Shown here in pieces: positions 55,465 to 63,985 of a stretch of 64,000 nucleotides of DNA (positions are counted from its first letter, which is position 1; every line of letters begins with the position of its first letter). This DNA is from Streptomyces sp. JHA26 (lineage in GTDB: Bacteria; Actinomycetota; Actinomycetes; Streptomycetales; Streptomycetaceae), in the NCBI RefSeq assembly GCF_002005565.1, contig NZ_BDJC01000027.1, forward strand, positions 31,342 to 95,341. The letters run 5' to 3'. A model generated the notes under the pieces. That model was given only the letters and a program-made list of their open reading frames with translations. It did no database searches and had not been told where the DNA came from. Made by a program: the position numbers and the translations under genes.

Positions 55465-56806
55465 CCCGCGCCGCGTACTCAAGGTCGCCGCCGCCGTCAC
55501 CGCCGTACAGACCGCGGCCGTGTTTCTGGCCAGCCGCGCTGTCGCAGCACCCACACCGTCGCCGACGCCGTCGGACGACAACTGTGACCTCATCGTCGGC
55601 CCCGCCAAGGACTACTGCGAACGCGGTGAATCCGGCGGCGGCTCCACCGGAGGTACCGGAGGTGACGCCCCCAGCCTCACCTCCACCCTCGACCCCCTCT
55701 CCTCCCTCGCCAAGGGCTGCGCCGACGCCGCGTCCTGGACGATCGACAAGCTCAGTGCCGCCGTACAGGACACCGCGAACGTCGACTTCACCAACCAGAA
55801 GTTCCTCCAGCAGTACGCCGTCGTCTTCGCGGCGTCGACGATCCTCACGCTCCTCCTCTGGCTCCTCGCGGTCGCGAAGCGCGCCGTGCGCGGCGTCCCC
55901 CTCACCACCGCGATCTCCGAGGCCATCGGCTTCCTCTGGCTCACCGTCCTGGCGTCGGCGTTCACGCCGCTGATCCTCTACACGGTCGTCTCCGCGACCG
56001 ACGGCGTCACCGACGTCCTCGCCAAGACCACCGGCGACCAGACGACCACCTTCTTCGGCACGTTCTCCGGCGCCCTGGAGAAAGGCGGGGACATCGGCGG
56101 CGGCCCGATCATGCTGATCGTCGTCTCCCTGGTCTCCATCCTCGCCGCCGGCGTCCTGTGGCTGGAGCTCGTCATCCGCGCCGCCCTGCTCTACGTCGGC
56201 GCCCTGCTCGGCACCGTCGTCTACGCCGGGCTGGTCGACAAGAACCTGTGGGGCCACGTCCGCCGCTGGGCCGGGATCATGATCGCCGTGATCCTGGTCA
56301 AGCCTGTCATCGTCATCGTCCTCGGCCTCGCCGGGGCGCTCTCCGCCGACGACGGCCCCGACGCCTTCTCGGCCGTCGTCTCCGGCCTCGCGATCATCCT
56401 GCTCGCCATCTTCGCGTCCGCGATGATCTACCGTTTCGTCCCCGGTTTCGGCGACGAGATCGCCGGGTCCCGCAACAACCGCATCATGCAGGGCGCCGAG
56501 GGCAAGGCCGCGGCCGTCATCAGCTCCCCGGCCAACCTCGTCGCCCAGGGCATCAGAACCCACAGCACCCGCCACAACGGCGACGGCGGAGGCGGGGGCC
56601 GGTCCAGCTCCTCCTCCGGGTCCCGTCCCTCCAACCCCGCGTCCGGCGGGGTCGCCGCGCACAGCTCGCGCCCCTCGAACGGTGGCGGCGGAAGTGTCCC
56701 CTCCGCCACACCCGCACCGCGCTCCGGCAGCCCGGTGAACACGCCCCACGCCAGCAACACCCGCAACAGCGGAACCAGCAACAGCTCAGGAGGTGACGGG
56801 CGTTGA
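55454..56806 (+). CDS. VirB6/TrbL-like polytopic membrane protein
   Basis: 450 residues. Signal peptide (1-35), an extracytoplasmic loop with two Cys pairs, about six membrane helices (105-360), and a low-complexity Gly/Ser/Asn tail (375-450). Topology fits the VirB6/TrbL channel component. ATG 55454 lies inside the end of the preceding gene (11-base overlap) and its stop overlaps the next start. The tail resembles linkers that cross or bind the thick cell wall. Confidence 0.75.
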   Translation: MPGSPRRVLKVAAAVTAVQTAAVFLASRAVAAPTPSPTPSDDNCDLIVGPAKDYCERGESGGGSTGGTGGDAPSLTSTLDPLSSLAKGCADAASWTIDKLSAAVQDTANVDFTNQKFLQQYAVVFAASTILTLLLWLLAVAKRAVRGVPLTTAISEAIGFLWLTVLASAFTPLILYTVVSATDGVTDVLAKTTGDQTTTFFGTFSGALEKGGDIGGGPIMLIVVSLVSILAAGVLWLELVIRAALLYVGALLGTVVYAGLVDKNLWGHVRRWAGIMIAVILVKPVIVIVLGLAGALSADDGPDAFSAVVSGLAIILLAIFASAMIYRFVPGFGDEIAGSRNNRIMQGAEGKAAAVISSPANLVAQGIRTHSTRHNGDGGGGGRSSSSSGSRPSNPASGGVAAHSSRPSNGGGGSVPSATPAPRSGSPVNTPHASNTRNSGTSNSSGGDGR

Positions 56807-58362
56807 CGACCGAGTCCCACATGTCCCATCCGGTCACGCCCCGCCGTACGTATCTGATCGGCCGCGCCCGGCCGAACGCGATCGTCGGGCGCAACCGCGA
56901 GACCGGCGAGATCGCGCTGATCGTCGTGGGCGCGTTCCTCGGCATGATGTGCGGGCTCCTCGTCCCCGTCCTGACCCTGCGCATCGTGCTGCTCATGGGC
57001 TTCCCGCTGCTCGCGCTGGCGGCGGTCTACGTGCCGTACAGGCACCGCACGTTCTACAAGTGGTTCGAGATCAACCGCAGCTACAAGCGGACCCTGCGCC
57101 AAGGCACCACCTACCGTTCCGGCGCCATCGAGGCCGGCACCCGGCTGGACGGCCGGGAGGTCGAGATCGGCCCGCCACCGGGCATCGGCCGCATCACCTG
57201 GCTGGCGGCGCCCTTCGGCCCGGACGAGATCGCCGTCCTGCTGCACGCCGACCGCAAGACCGTGACGGCCGCGATCGAGATCGAGGGCCCCGGCGTCGGC
57301 CTGCGCGACTCCGAGGACCAGGAAGCCCTCGTCGACCGCTTCGGCACCCTGCTCAAGCACGTGGCCAACGGCGACGGCTTCGTCACCCGCATCCAGATGC
57401 TCGCCCGCACCCTCCCGGCCGACCCGGACGCGCACGCCAAGGACGTCGCCCTGCGCGGCGACGACAAGGCGCTGCCCTGGCTGCAGCAGTCGTACGACCA
57501 GTTGCAGTCCATGGTGTCCACCAGCAGCGAGCAGCACCGCGCCTACCTCGTCGCCTGCATGCACTACACGCGCGAACTGGCCGCCGAGGCCCACGCCATG
57601 GCCCGGGCCGCCCGGCCGCAGAACGGGCGCAAGACCGACCGGGACGCGGGTCTCGCGGTGGTGATGGCGCGCGAGCTGACCGACATCTGCTCGCGCCTGC
57701 AGGAGGCCGACATCCGCGTCCGCCAGCCGCTCGGGCAGGGCCGGCTCGCCTCCCTCATCCACTCCATGTACGACCCGGACCACCCGATCGACCACATCCA
57801 GGCGATGACCAAGCGCAACGCCTGGCCGGCCGAGCTGGACGCCATGGAGCCCACCTACCTCCAGGCCAAGACCCGCGAGTCCTCCACCCGCGCCCCCTGG
57901 TGCCACGCCACGGCCTGGATCAAGGAGTGGCCGATGACCCCGGTCGGCGTGAACTTCCTCGCGCCGCTGCTCGTCCACACCCCGGACGTCATCCGCACGG
58001 TCGCCGTGACGATGGACCTCGAACCCACCGAGGTGGCCATCGAACGCATGCTGACCGAGAAGACGAACGACGAGGCCGAGGCCTCCCGCGCCGCCAAGAT
58101 GAACCGGACCGTCGACCCGCGCGACATCGCCGCCCACGGCCGCCTCGACCAGCGCGGCGAGGACCTCGCCAGCGGCGCGGCCGGCGTCAACCTGGTCGGC
58201 TACATCACCGTCTCCTCCCGGTCCCCCGAGGCGCTCGCCCGCGACAAGCGGACGATAAGGGCCTCGGCCGGAAAGTCGTACCTGAAACTGGAGTGGTGCG
58301 ACCGCGAGCACCACCGCGCCTTCGTGAACACACTTCCGTTCGCCACCGGCATCCGAAGGTAG
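56803..58362 (+). CDS. SCO6880-family protein, VirB4 N-terminal half
   Basis: 519 residues. Two adjacent membrane helices at about 38-80 (IALIVVGAFLGMMCGLLVPVLTLRIVLLMGFPLLALAAVYVPY), then a soluble domain (FYKWFEINRSYKR..., WCHATAWIKEWPMTPVGVNFLAPLLV). This matches the SCO6880/PrgI-like proteins seen in actinobacterial conjugative loci, which correspond to the membrane and N-terminal part of VirB4. TTG 56803 overlaps the previous stop (TTGA); ATG 56821 is an alternative. The ATPase half is the next gene. Confidence 0.82.
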   Translation: MTTESHMSHPVTPRRTYLIGRARPNAIVGRNRETGEIALIVVGAFLGMMCGLLVPVLTLRIVLLMGFPLLALAAVYVPYRHRTFYKWFEINRSYKRTLRQGTTYRSGAIEAGTRLDGREVEIGPPPGIGRITWLAAPFGPDEIAVLLHADRKTVTAAIEIEGPGVGLRDSEDQEALVDRFGTLLKHVANGDGFVTRIQMLARTLPADPDAHAKDVALRGDDKALPWLQQSYDQLQSMVSTSSEQHRAYLVACMHYTRELAAEAHAMARAARPQNGRKTDRDAGLAVVMARELTDICSRLQEADIRVRQPLGQGRLASLIHSMYDPDHPIDHIQAMTKRNAWPAELDAMEPTYLQAKTRESSTRAPWCHATAWIKEWPMTPVGVNFLAPLLVHTPDVIRTVAVTMDLEPTEVAIERMLTEKTNDEAEASRAAKMNRTVDPRDIAAHGRLDQRGEDLASGAAGVNLVGYITVSSRSPEALARDKRTIRASAGKSYLKLEWCDREHHRAFVNTLPFATGIRR

Positions 58363-58374
58363 GGGCTGAGCCTG

Positions 58375-59787
58375 ATGCGGGACCCGCTGTCCGTCCTCAC
58401 CGACGCCTTCACGTCCTTCCTCTTCGGGAAGGTCGAGACGACCCGCCTCCCGGTCCGCACGTCGACCGGCCAGGCACAGGCGGTCTACCTGCCGACCGCC
58501 GCACCCGGCCTCGGCGACTCCGGCGTGATCATCGGCCGCGAGGTCTACTCCGGCAAGGGCTACATCTACGACCCCTTCCAGCTCTACGGCCAGCAGCTCC
58601 CCGCCCCCCACTGGCTGGTGCTCGGGGAGTCCGGCAACGGCAAGTCGGCGCTGGAGAAGACGTACGTCCTGCGCCAGCTCCGCTTCCGCGACCGCCAGGT
58701 CGTCGTCCTGGACGCCCAGGGCGAGGACGGCGTCGGCGAGTGGAACCTCATCGCGCAGGAGCTGGGGATAACTCCCATCCGCCTCGACCCGATGGCCGCC
58801 CTGGACCACGGCATCCGGCTCAACCCCCTCGACCCGGCGATCACCACGACCGGCCAGCTGGCCCTGCTCCGCACGATCATCGAGGTCGCCATGGGGCACG
58901 GCCTGGACGAGCGCTCCGGCTTCGCCCTCAAGGTCGCGCACGCCTACGTCAACGAGACCATCGTCGAGCGCCAGCCCGTCCTCACCGACATCGTCGAGCA
59001 GCTCCGCCACCCCGAGCCGGAGTCGGCCGAGGCGATGAACGTCGACATAGACGACGTGCGGGCCTGGGGCCTGGACGTGGCGCTGGTCCTCGACCGGCTC
59101 GTCGACGGTGACCTGCGCGGCATGTTCGACGGCCCGACGACCGTCGGCATCGACCTCGACGCGCCGCTCATCGTCTTCGACCTGTCCCACATCGACCGCA
59201 ACTCCATCGCCATGCCGATCCTCATGGCCATCGTCGGCGTGTGGCTGGAGCACACCTGGATCCGCCCCGACCGGAAGAAGCGCATCTTCCTGGTCGAGGA
59301 GGCCTGGCACATCATCAACAGTCCGTTCGTGGCACAGCTGTTCCAGCGGCTGCTGAAGTTCGGACGCCGGCTGGGACTGTCGTTCGTGGCGGTGGTGCAC
59401 CACCTGTCGGACGTCGTGGACGGGGCGGCGGCGAAGGAGGCCGCCGCCATCCTGAAGATGGCCTCGACACGGACGATCTACGCCCAGAAGGCCGACGAGG
59501 CCCGGGCGACCGGCCGGGTGCTCGGCCTGCCCAGGTGGGCGGTGGAGATCATCCCGTCGCTCACGCCCGGCATCGCGGTGTGGGACGTCAACGGCAACGT
59601 CCAGGTGGTCAAACACCTGGTCACCGAGACCGAACGCCCCCTGGTCTTCACGGACCGCGCGATGACCGAGTCCTCCGCCGACCTCACGGACGACGCCCTG
59701 CGCGCCGCCGAACTGGAGGCGGAGGAGCGGGCGGCGGCCTTCATGGAACAGCACATCGCCGACTCGTCCGAATCGACGGTGGCGTAG
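58375..59787 (+). CDS. VirB4-like ATPase (C-terminal half)
   Basis: 470 residues. Walker A LGESGNGKSALEK near 88, Walker B KRIFLVEEAWHIIN near 304, and the arginine/sensor segments RRLGLSFVAVVHHLSD and TRTIYAQKADEA. It is the motor ATPase of type IV secretion. It lies 12 bases after the SCO6880-like gene, so one VirB4 is encoded as two proteins. ATG 58375. Confidence 0.9.
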   Translation: MRDPLSVLTDAFTSFLFGKVETTRLPVRTSTGQAQAVYLPTAAPGLGDSGVIIGREVYSGKGYIYDPFQLYGQQLPAPHWLVLGESGNGKSALEKTYVLRQLRFRDRQVVVLDAQGEDGVGEWNLIAQELGITPIRLDPMAALDHGIRLNPLDPAITTTGQLALLRTIIEVAMGHGLDERSGFALKVAHAYVNETIVERQPVLTDIVEQLRHPEPESAEAMNVDIDDVRAWGLDVALVLDRLVDGDLRGMFDGPTTVGIDLDAPLIVFDLSHIDRNSIAMPILMAIVGVWLEHTWIRPDRKKRIFLVEEAWHIINSPFVAQLFQRLLKFGRRLGLSFVAVVHHLSDVVDGAAAKEAAAILKMASTRTIYAQKADEARATGRVLGLPRWAVEIIPSLTPGIAVWDVNGNVQVVKHLVTETERPLVFTDRAMTESSADLTDDALRAAELEAEERAAAFMEQHIADSSESTVA

Positions 59788-59810
59788 GCGCAGGGGGAGG
59801 CACGGGACGG

Positions 59811-61361
59811 ATGAGACCGGAAGACCGGCGACGGGACGGCCAGGGCGGCGGCATCCCGGACGGCCTGCTGATCGGCATACTCGCGTTCCTCCTCGGCATG
59901 ACCCTGCTGGTGTGGACGGCGACCGGTCTCGCCGCCCTGTTCTCCCACGGCTCCTGGCCCGCCGGCGTCACCTTCTCCGGCACCCCGCTCGCCATGCGCC
60001 ACCTGATCGCCGAGCCCCACGACATCACCGGCGCCTGGCCGGACGCCCCCGCGGCGGCGCTCTCCGGGTACGGGCTGTTCTGGGGGCTGTTCATCGGCCA
60101 GCTGATGGTGCTCGTCGTCCTGGCCGTGTTCGTGATGGGCACGCTGGCCCGCTGGAAGGCGGTACGGCTCCGGAGACGGGCCGCGCGGCCCCCGGCCGAG
60201 CAGACGCCACCGCACGCCGCGGGCCAGCTGCCGCCCACCACGACGCAGGCCCCGCCGCCCGCCCGGACACCACCCCCGGAACCACAGGCCTTCCCGGAAC
60301 CGGAACCGGCCGCCCTCCGCCACGAGGTGCCGCCCCCGAGAACCGCCCCGCACCCCGTCCCGGCCGCCGAGCCCCCGGCCCGGACGACGACGGAGCGGGC
60401 GCCCGCGGCCTTCCCCCACGACGGCGGCCGCAGCGGGCGGGAGAACATCCTGCTGGGCACGAGGGAGAGCCGCCGCATCACCGCCATCCAGGCCGTGGGC
60501 GACGCGGACGGCCCCGCCCTCGTCGTCACGTCGAACCCCGCCCTGTGGCAGGACACCAAGGACGCCCGCGCCAAACTGGGCCCCGTCCTGCTCTACGACC
60601 CCACCCACCTGTGCGACACCCCGGCCCGCCTCCACTGGTCCCCCACCGCGGGCTGCGAGGACAAGCCGACGGCACTCGCCCGGGCGACCGCACTGCTCAC
60701 CCCGGTCCGGCCCACCGCACGCCTCGACCAGGCCGTCGGCGACGTCGCCACCACGCTGCTGCGCAGCTACCTCCACGCCGCCGCCGTCGACGGCCGCACC
60801 ATCCGCCACGTCCACCGCTGGTCCCAGGGCGGCCAGCTCCAGGACGCCGTACGCATCCTCCGCACCCACCCCAAGGCCGCCCCCGGCGCCGCGGGCGAAC
60901 TGGAAGCGGCCCTCACCGCCCACCCCGAGCGCCGGGACATGGCCCAGCAGCTGACCACCCGCGCCCTGGCCGCCCTCTCCACGGTCAACATCCGCGAGGC
61001 GTGCACTCCCCACCGAACTGATGCCCTCACCTTGGATTCCTTCGTCCACGAACAGGGAACCCTTTACGTGGTGGGTGAATCCATCGAGGACCCCCGTACG
61101 AGCCCGGGCGCGATGCCGCTGCTGACGGCGCTCGTCTCCAGCGTGGTCGAGCACGGCCGGCGCATGGCCGAACGGTCATCCTCCGGTCGGCTCGACCCAC
61201 CACTCACGCTCGTCCTGGACGACGTCGCCGCCGTGGCCCCGCTCTCCCAGCTCCCGGAGCTGCTGGCCACCGGCGCGGACCGGGGAATGCCGACCCTGGC
61301 CCTGCTCCGCTCCCGCGAACAGGGCCGCGCCCGCTGGCCGCACGACGAGCTGCCGGTGTGA
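59811..61361 (+). CDS. VirD4/TraD-like coupling-protein homologue with degenerate P-loop
   Basis: 516 residues. Two membrane helices (about 15-38 and 88-112), a Pro-rich linker, then a domain that aligns with VirD4/TraG proteins: GPALVVTSNPALWQDTKDARAKLGPVLLYDPTHL and Walker B-like LTLVLDDVAAVAPLSQLPELLATGADRGM. The expected Walker A (GxxGxGKT) is replaced by LLGTRESRRIT, lacking Lys, so ATP hydrolysis is doubtful. The C-terminus is short, ending just after ALLRSREQGRARWP. It may recruit substrate without being a motor. ATG after GGGGGAGG. Last gene of the operon. Confidence 0.8.
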   Translation: MRPEDRRRDGQGGGIPDGLLIGILAFLLGMTLLVWTATGLAALFSHGSWPAGVTFSGTPLAMRHLIAEPHDITGAWPDAPAAALSGYGLFWGLFIGQLMVLVVLAVFVMGTLARWKAVRLRRRAARPPAEQTPPHAAGQLPPTTTQAPPPARTPPPEPQAFPEPEPAALRHEVPPPRTAPHPVPAAEPPARTTTERAPAAFPHDGGRSGRENILLGTRESRRITAIQAVGDADGPALVVTSNPALWQDTKDARAKLGPVLLYDPTHLCDTPARLHWSPTAGCEDKPTALARATALLTPVRPTARLDQAVGDVATTLLRSYLHAAAVDGRTIRHVHRWSQGGQLQDAVRILRTHPKAAPGAAGELEAALTAHPERRDMAQQLTTRALAALSTVNIREACTPHRTDALTLDSFVHEQGTLYVVGESIEDPRTSPGAMPLLTALVSSVVEHGRRMAERSSSGRLDPPLTLVLDDVAAVAPLSQLPELLATGADRGMPTLALLRSREQGRARWPHDELPV

Positions 61362-61395
61362 CCGCGACGAGGGGTGCGGAGTGCGCGGGCGGGGG

Positions 61396-61956
61396 TCAGC
61401 GGTCGACGACGAGCTCCAGCTCCCGCTCCCCCGGCTCGTCCGCCAGGGGCACGGTCCGGCCGCTCGGCGCGAACCCCACCTTGGCGTAGAAGCCCCGGGC
61501 CCGCTCGTTGTCCTCGTGCACGATCAGCCGCACCCGCTCCGCCCCGGCGGCCCACGCCCACTCCAGTCCGGCGTCGAACAGTGCCTTGGCCAGTCCGCTC
61601 CCCCGCCACTCGGGGCGCACGAACACGCCGACGACGTGTCCCTGGCGCCGGTCCACGGGAAAGCCGGCCCAGTCCGTCGTCCCGGCCTCCTCCATCAGCA
61701 CCGTCAGCGTGCCGAGCCACCGCCCGCCCGGGCCCTCCGCGACGATCTGCTGCGCCTCGGACGCGCCCTCGGCGGCCCTGGCCGCCCGCTCCTGCCAGTA
61801 GGCGTCCGACCGGCCCACGGCGTCGTCGTAGGTCTCGAGGAAGGCCAGGTGCGCGACCGGGTCCCGCAGCGCGCGCAGCCGCAGCTCCTTCACGGCGGGC
61901 CACTCGTCGGCGCGTATGGACCGGACCACGTAGTCACCGGGGACCGAAGCACTCAT
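61396..61956 (-). CDS. GNAT-family N-acetyltransferase
   Basis: 186 residues. The acetyl-CoA binding loop is VFVRPEWRGSGLAKALFDAGL (about 110-128), followed by VRLIVHEDNERARGFYAKVGF. Substrate unknown. ATG 61956 is preceded by minus-strand TACGTT at 7 nt, a leaderless arrangement; an upstream TTG would add three residues. Tail to tail with the VirD4-like gene. Confidence 0.88.
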   Translation of the reverse strand: MSASVPGDYVVRSIRADEWPAVKELRLRALRDPVAHLAFLETYDDAVGRSDAYWQERAARAAEGASEAQQIVAEGPGGRWLGTLTVLMEEAGTTDWAGFPVDRRQGHVVGVFVRPEWRGSGLAKALFDAGLEWAWAAGAERVRLIVHEDNERARGFYAKVGFAPSGRTVPLADEPGERELELVVDR

Positions 61957-62051
61957 GCGGGCCAACGTAGTACCCCGGTACCACCTCCCTCACCTCATAT
62001 ACGGCCCCGGGACGGATGTCCGGCGCCCCGGCGCGCCCCGAAGATGGTCGG

Positions 62052-63299
62052 ATGGAGCCCGTGGTGGAAGAGCGAGCGGCCGAGCCCCTCACCGAGTACG
62101 TCCAACGCGTCAACCGGCGGGTCCGCGCCTTCGACCGCCGCCGGCCCCTCGTGTGGGACCTCCACTTCACCGGCTTCTGGGTGACGGCCGCCCTGATCGA
62201 CTACGCCGGCGGCGGCTGGCGCAGCGTCGCCCAGAACCCGGACGTCCCCGGCGGACTCGTCCTCGCCATGAGCCTCAGCCTCTCCGTCCCCCTGCTCTGG
62301 CGTCGCAGCCACCCCCGCGCCGCCCTCCTCGCCATGGTGCCGGTCGCCGTGGTGAACGCCTGGACGGGTGCCGCCCTGCAGGTCTCCCTGCTCCAGCTGG
62401 TCCTCCTCTTCCACCTCACCCTGCGCCTGCCCCTGCGCAACCTGTGGTGGGCGCCGACCCTGATGACGGTCCCGACGTGCGTCACACTGGCCCGGTACGG
62501 GGACGAGGCGGGCCCGTGGAACCAGCAGCTCGGCTCGCAGCTGCTGGCCATGGGGATCGTGGCCCTCATCGCCGTCACGGTCCGCACCCGGCGCAACTAC
62601 ACCGAGGTCCTCGAGGACCGCGCCCGCCGCCTGGAGACCGAACGCGACCAGCAGGCCCAGCTCGCCGCCGCCGCCGAACGGGCCCGCATAGCCCGCGAGA
62701 TGCACGACATCATCGGCCACAACCTCTCCGTCATCACGGGCCTCGCCGACGGCGGCCGGTACGCCGCCACCAAGTCCCCTGAACGCGCCGCCCAGGCCCT
62801 CGACGCCATCGGCACGACCAGCCGCCAGGCCCTGGGCGAACTGCGTCGCCTGCTCGACGTCCTGCGCGACGAGGAGAAGGAGCAGGCCGAACTCGCCCCG
62901 CAGCCCGCCCTCGCCGACCTCGACCGGCTCGTCGACGGCGTCCGCAAGGCCGGCCTGCCCGTCCGCACGGCCGTCAGGGGCGACGCCGTGCTCCCACCGG
63001 GCCGCCAGCTCGCGCTCTACCGTGTCATCCAGGAAGCCCTCACCAACACCCTCAAGCACGCCGGCCCCGACGCCACCGCCCAGATCGACCTCTCCTACGA
63101 GGCGGACGGTGCCGTCACCCTCACCGTCACCGACACCGGCCGGGGCGGCCCGGCCCCCGCGCTCTCCGACGGCCGGGGCCTGCCGGGCATGCGTGAGCGG
63201 ACGTCCCTGTACGGCGGCACACTCGAGGCCGGCCCGCGCCCGCACCCCGACCGGGGCTGGCGCGTTCACCTGCACCTACCGGAGGAATCCCCGCAGTGA
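62052..63299 (+). CDS. NarL-type sensor histidine kinase
   Basis: 415 residues. Four to five membrane helices at about 40-180 without a large extracellular loop, then a HisKA_3 helix with His218 in REMHDIIGHNLSV and a HATPase domain with TLKHAGPDA, DTGRGGPAPA and GLPGMRERTSLYGG. Intramembrane-sensing kinases of this type often detect envelope stress or antibiotics. Start ATG 62052; an in-frame ATG 12 codons upstream is less likely. The stop overlaps the regulator's GTG. Confidence 0.9.
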   Translation: MEPVVEERAAEPLTEYVQRVNRRVRAFDRRRPLVWDLHFTGFWVTAALIDYAGGGWRSVAQNPDVPGGLVLAMSLSLSVPLLWRRSHPRAALLAMVPVAVVNAWTGAALQVSLLQLVLLFHLTLRLPLRNLWWAPTLMTVPTCVTLARYGDEAGPWNQQLGSQLLAMGIVALIAVTVRTRRNYTEVLEDRARRLETERDQQAQLAAAAERARIAREMHDIIGHNLSVITGLADGGRYAATKSPERAAQALDAIGTTSRQALGELRRLLDVLRDEEKEQAELAPQPALADLDRLVDGVRKAGLPVRTAVRGDAVLPPGRQLALYRVIQEALTNTLKHAGPDATAQIDLSYEADGAVTLTVTDTGRGGPAPALSDGRGLPGMRERTSLYGGTLEAGPRPHPDRGWRVHLHLPEESPQ

Positions 63300-63985
63300 C
63301 CACCGTCCTCATCGCCGACGACCAGCCCCTCCAGCGTTTCGGCTTCCGGATGCTCCTGGAGAGCCAGGACGACATGACCGTGGTGGGCGAGGCCGCGAAC
63401 GGCGCCGAAGCCGTCCGCATGACGGTCGAACTCCGCCCCGACGTCGTCCTCATGGACGTCCGCATGCCCGGCCTGGACGGTATCGAGGCGACCCGCCGCA
63501 TCATCGCCGCCGGCCACCGCACCCGGGTCCTCATCCTCACGACCTTCGACCTCGACGAGTACGCCTACGCCGGCCTGCGCGCCGGTGCCTCCGGTTTCCT
63601 GGTGAAGGACGCCCAGCCGGAGGAACTCCTCTCCGGCATCCGCGCGGTCGCCACGGGCGACGCGGTGGTGGCCCCGAGCCTGACCCGCCGTCTGCTCGAC
63701 GCGTACGTCCACCACCTGCCGACCGGCACCGCGGCGGACGACCCCTCCGACGGTTCCTCGGACGGCTCCTCCGACCCGCGCCTGGCCTCGCTCACGGACC
63801 GCGAGCGCGAGATCCTCATGGTCATGGGTCAGGGCTGGACCAACACGGAGATAGCGCAGCGCCTTCATCTGGCCGAGTCGACGGTGAAGACGCATGTCGG
63901 GCGCATCCTGGCCAAGACGGGTTCCAGGGACCGCGTCCAGGCGGTGATCCTGGCGTACGACACGAAGCTGGTGAAGCCGTCCTGA
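63296..63985 (+). CDS. NarL/LuxR-family response regulator
   Basis: 229 residues. Receiver domain with Asp54 in VVLMDVRMPGLDG and Lys in FLVKDAQ; a Ser/Asp linker (about 145-160); LuxR-type HTH (about 165-225) with LTDREREILMVMGQGWTNTEIAQRLHLAESTVKTHVGRILAKTGSRDRVQAV. GTG 63296 overlaps the kinase stop (GTGA). Pairs with the upstream kinase. Its target is probably outside the window. Confidence 0.92.
   Translation: MTTVLIADDQPLQRFGFRMLLESQDDMTVVGEAANGAEAVRMTVELRPDVVLMDVRMPGLDGIEATRRIIAAGHRTRVLILTTFDLDEYAYAGLRAGASGFLVKDAQPEELLSGIRAVATGDAVVAPSLTRRLLDAYVHHLPTGTAADDPSDGSSDGSSDPRLASLTDREREILMVMGQGWTNTEIAQRLHLAESTVKTHVGRILAKTGSRDRVQAVILAYDTKLVKPS

Noticed and set aside
56428..59754. 1108-codon open frame on the minus strand
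   Set aside because: Antisense to the VirB6/VirB4-like genes; composition is Gly/Arg/Val/Asp-rich with no recognisable domain, while the plus-strand proteins have clear motifs.
52683..61361. Integrative conjugative element or prophage
   Set aside because: No integrase, excisionase, relaxase, tRNA attachment site, flanking repeats or composition change were found, only T4SS-like parts.
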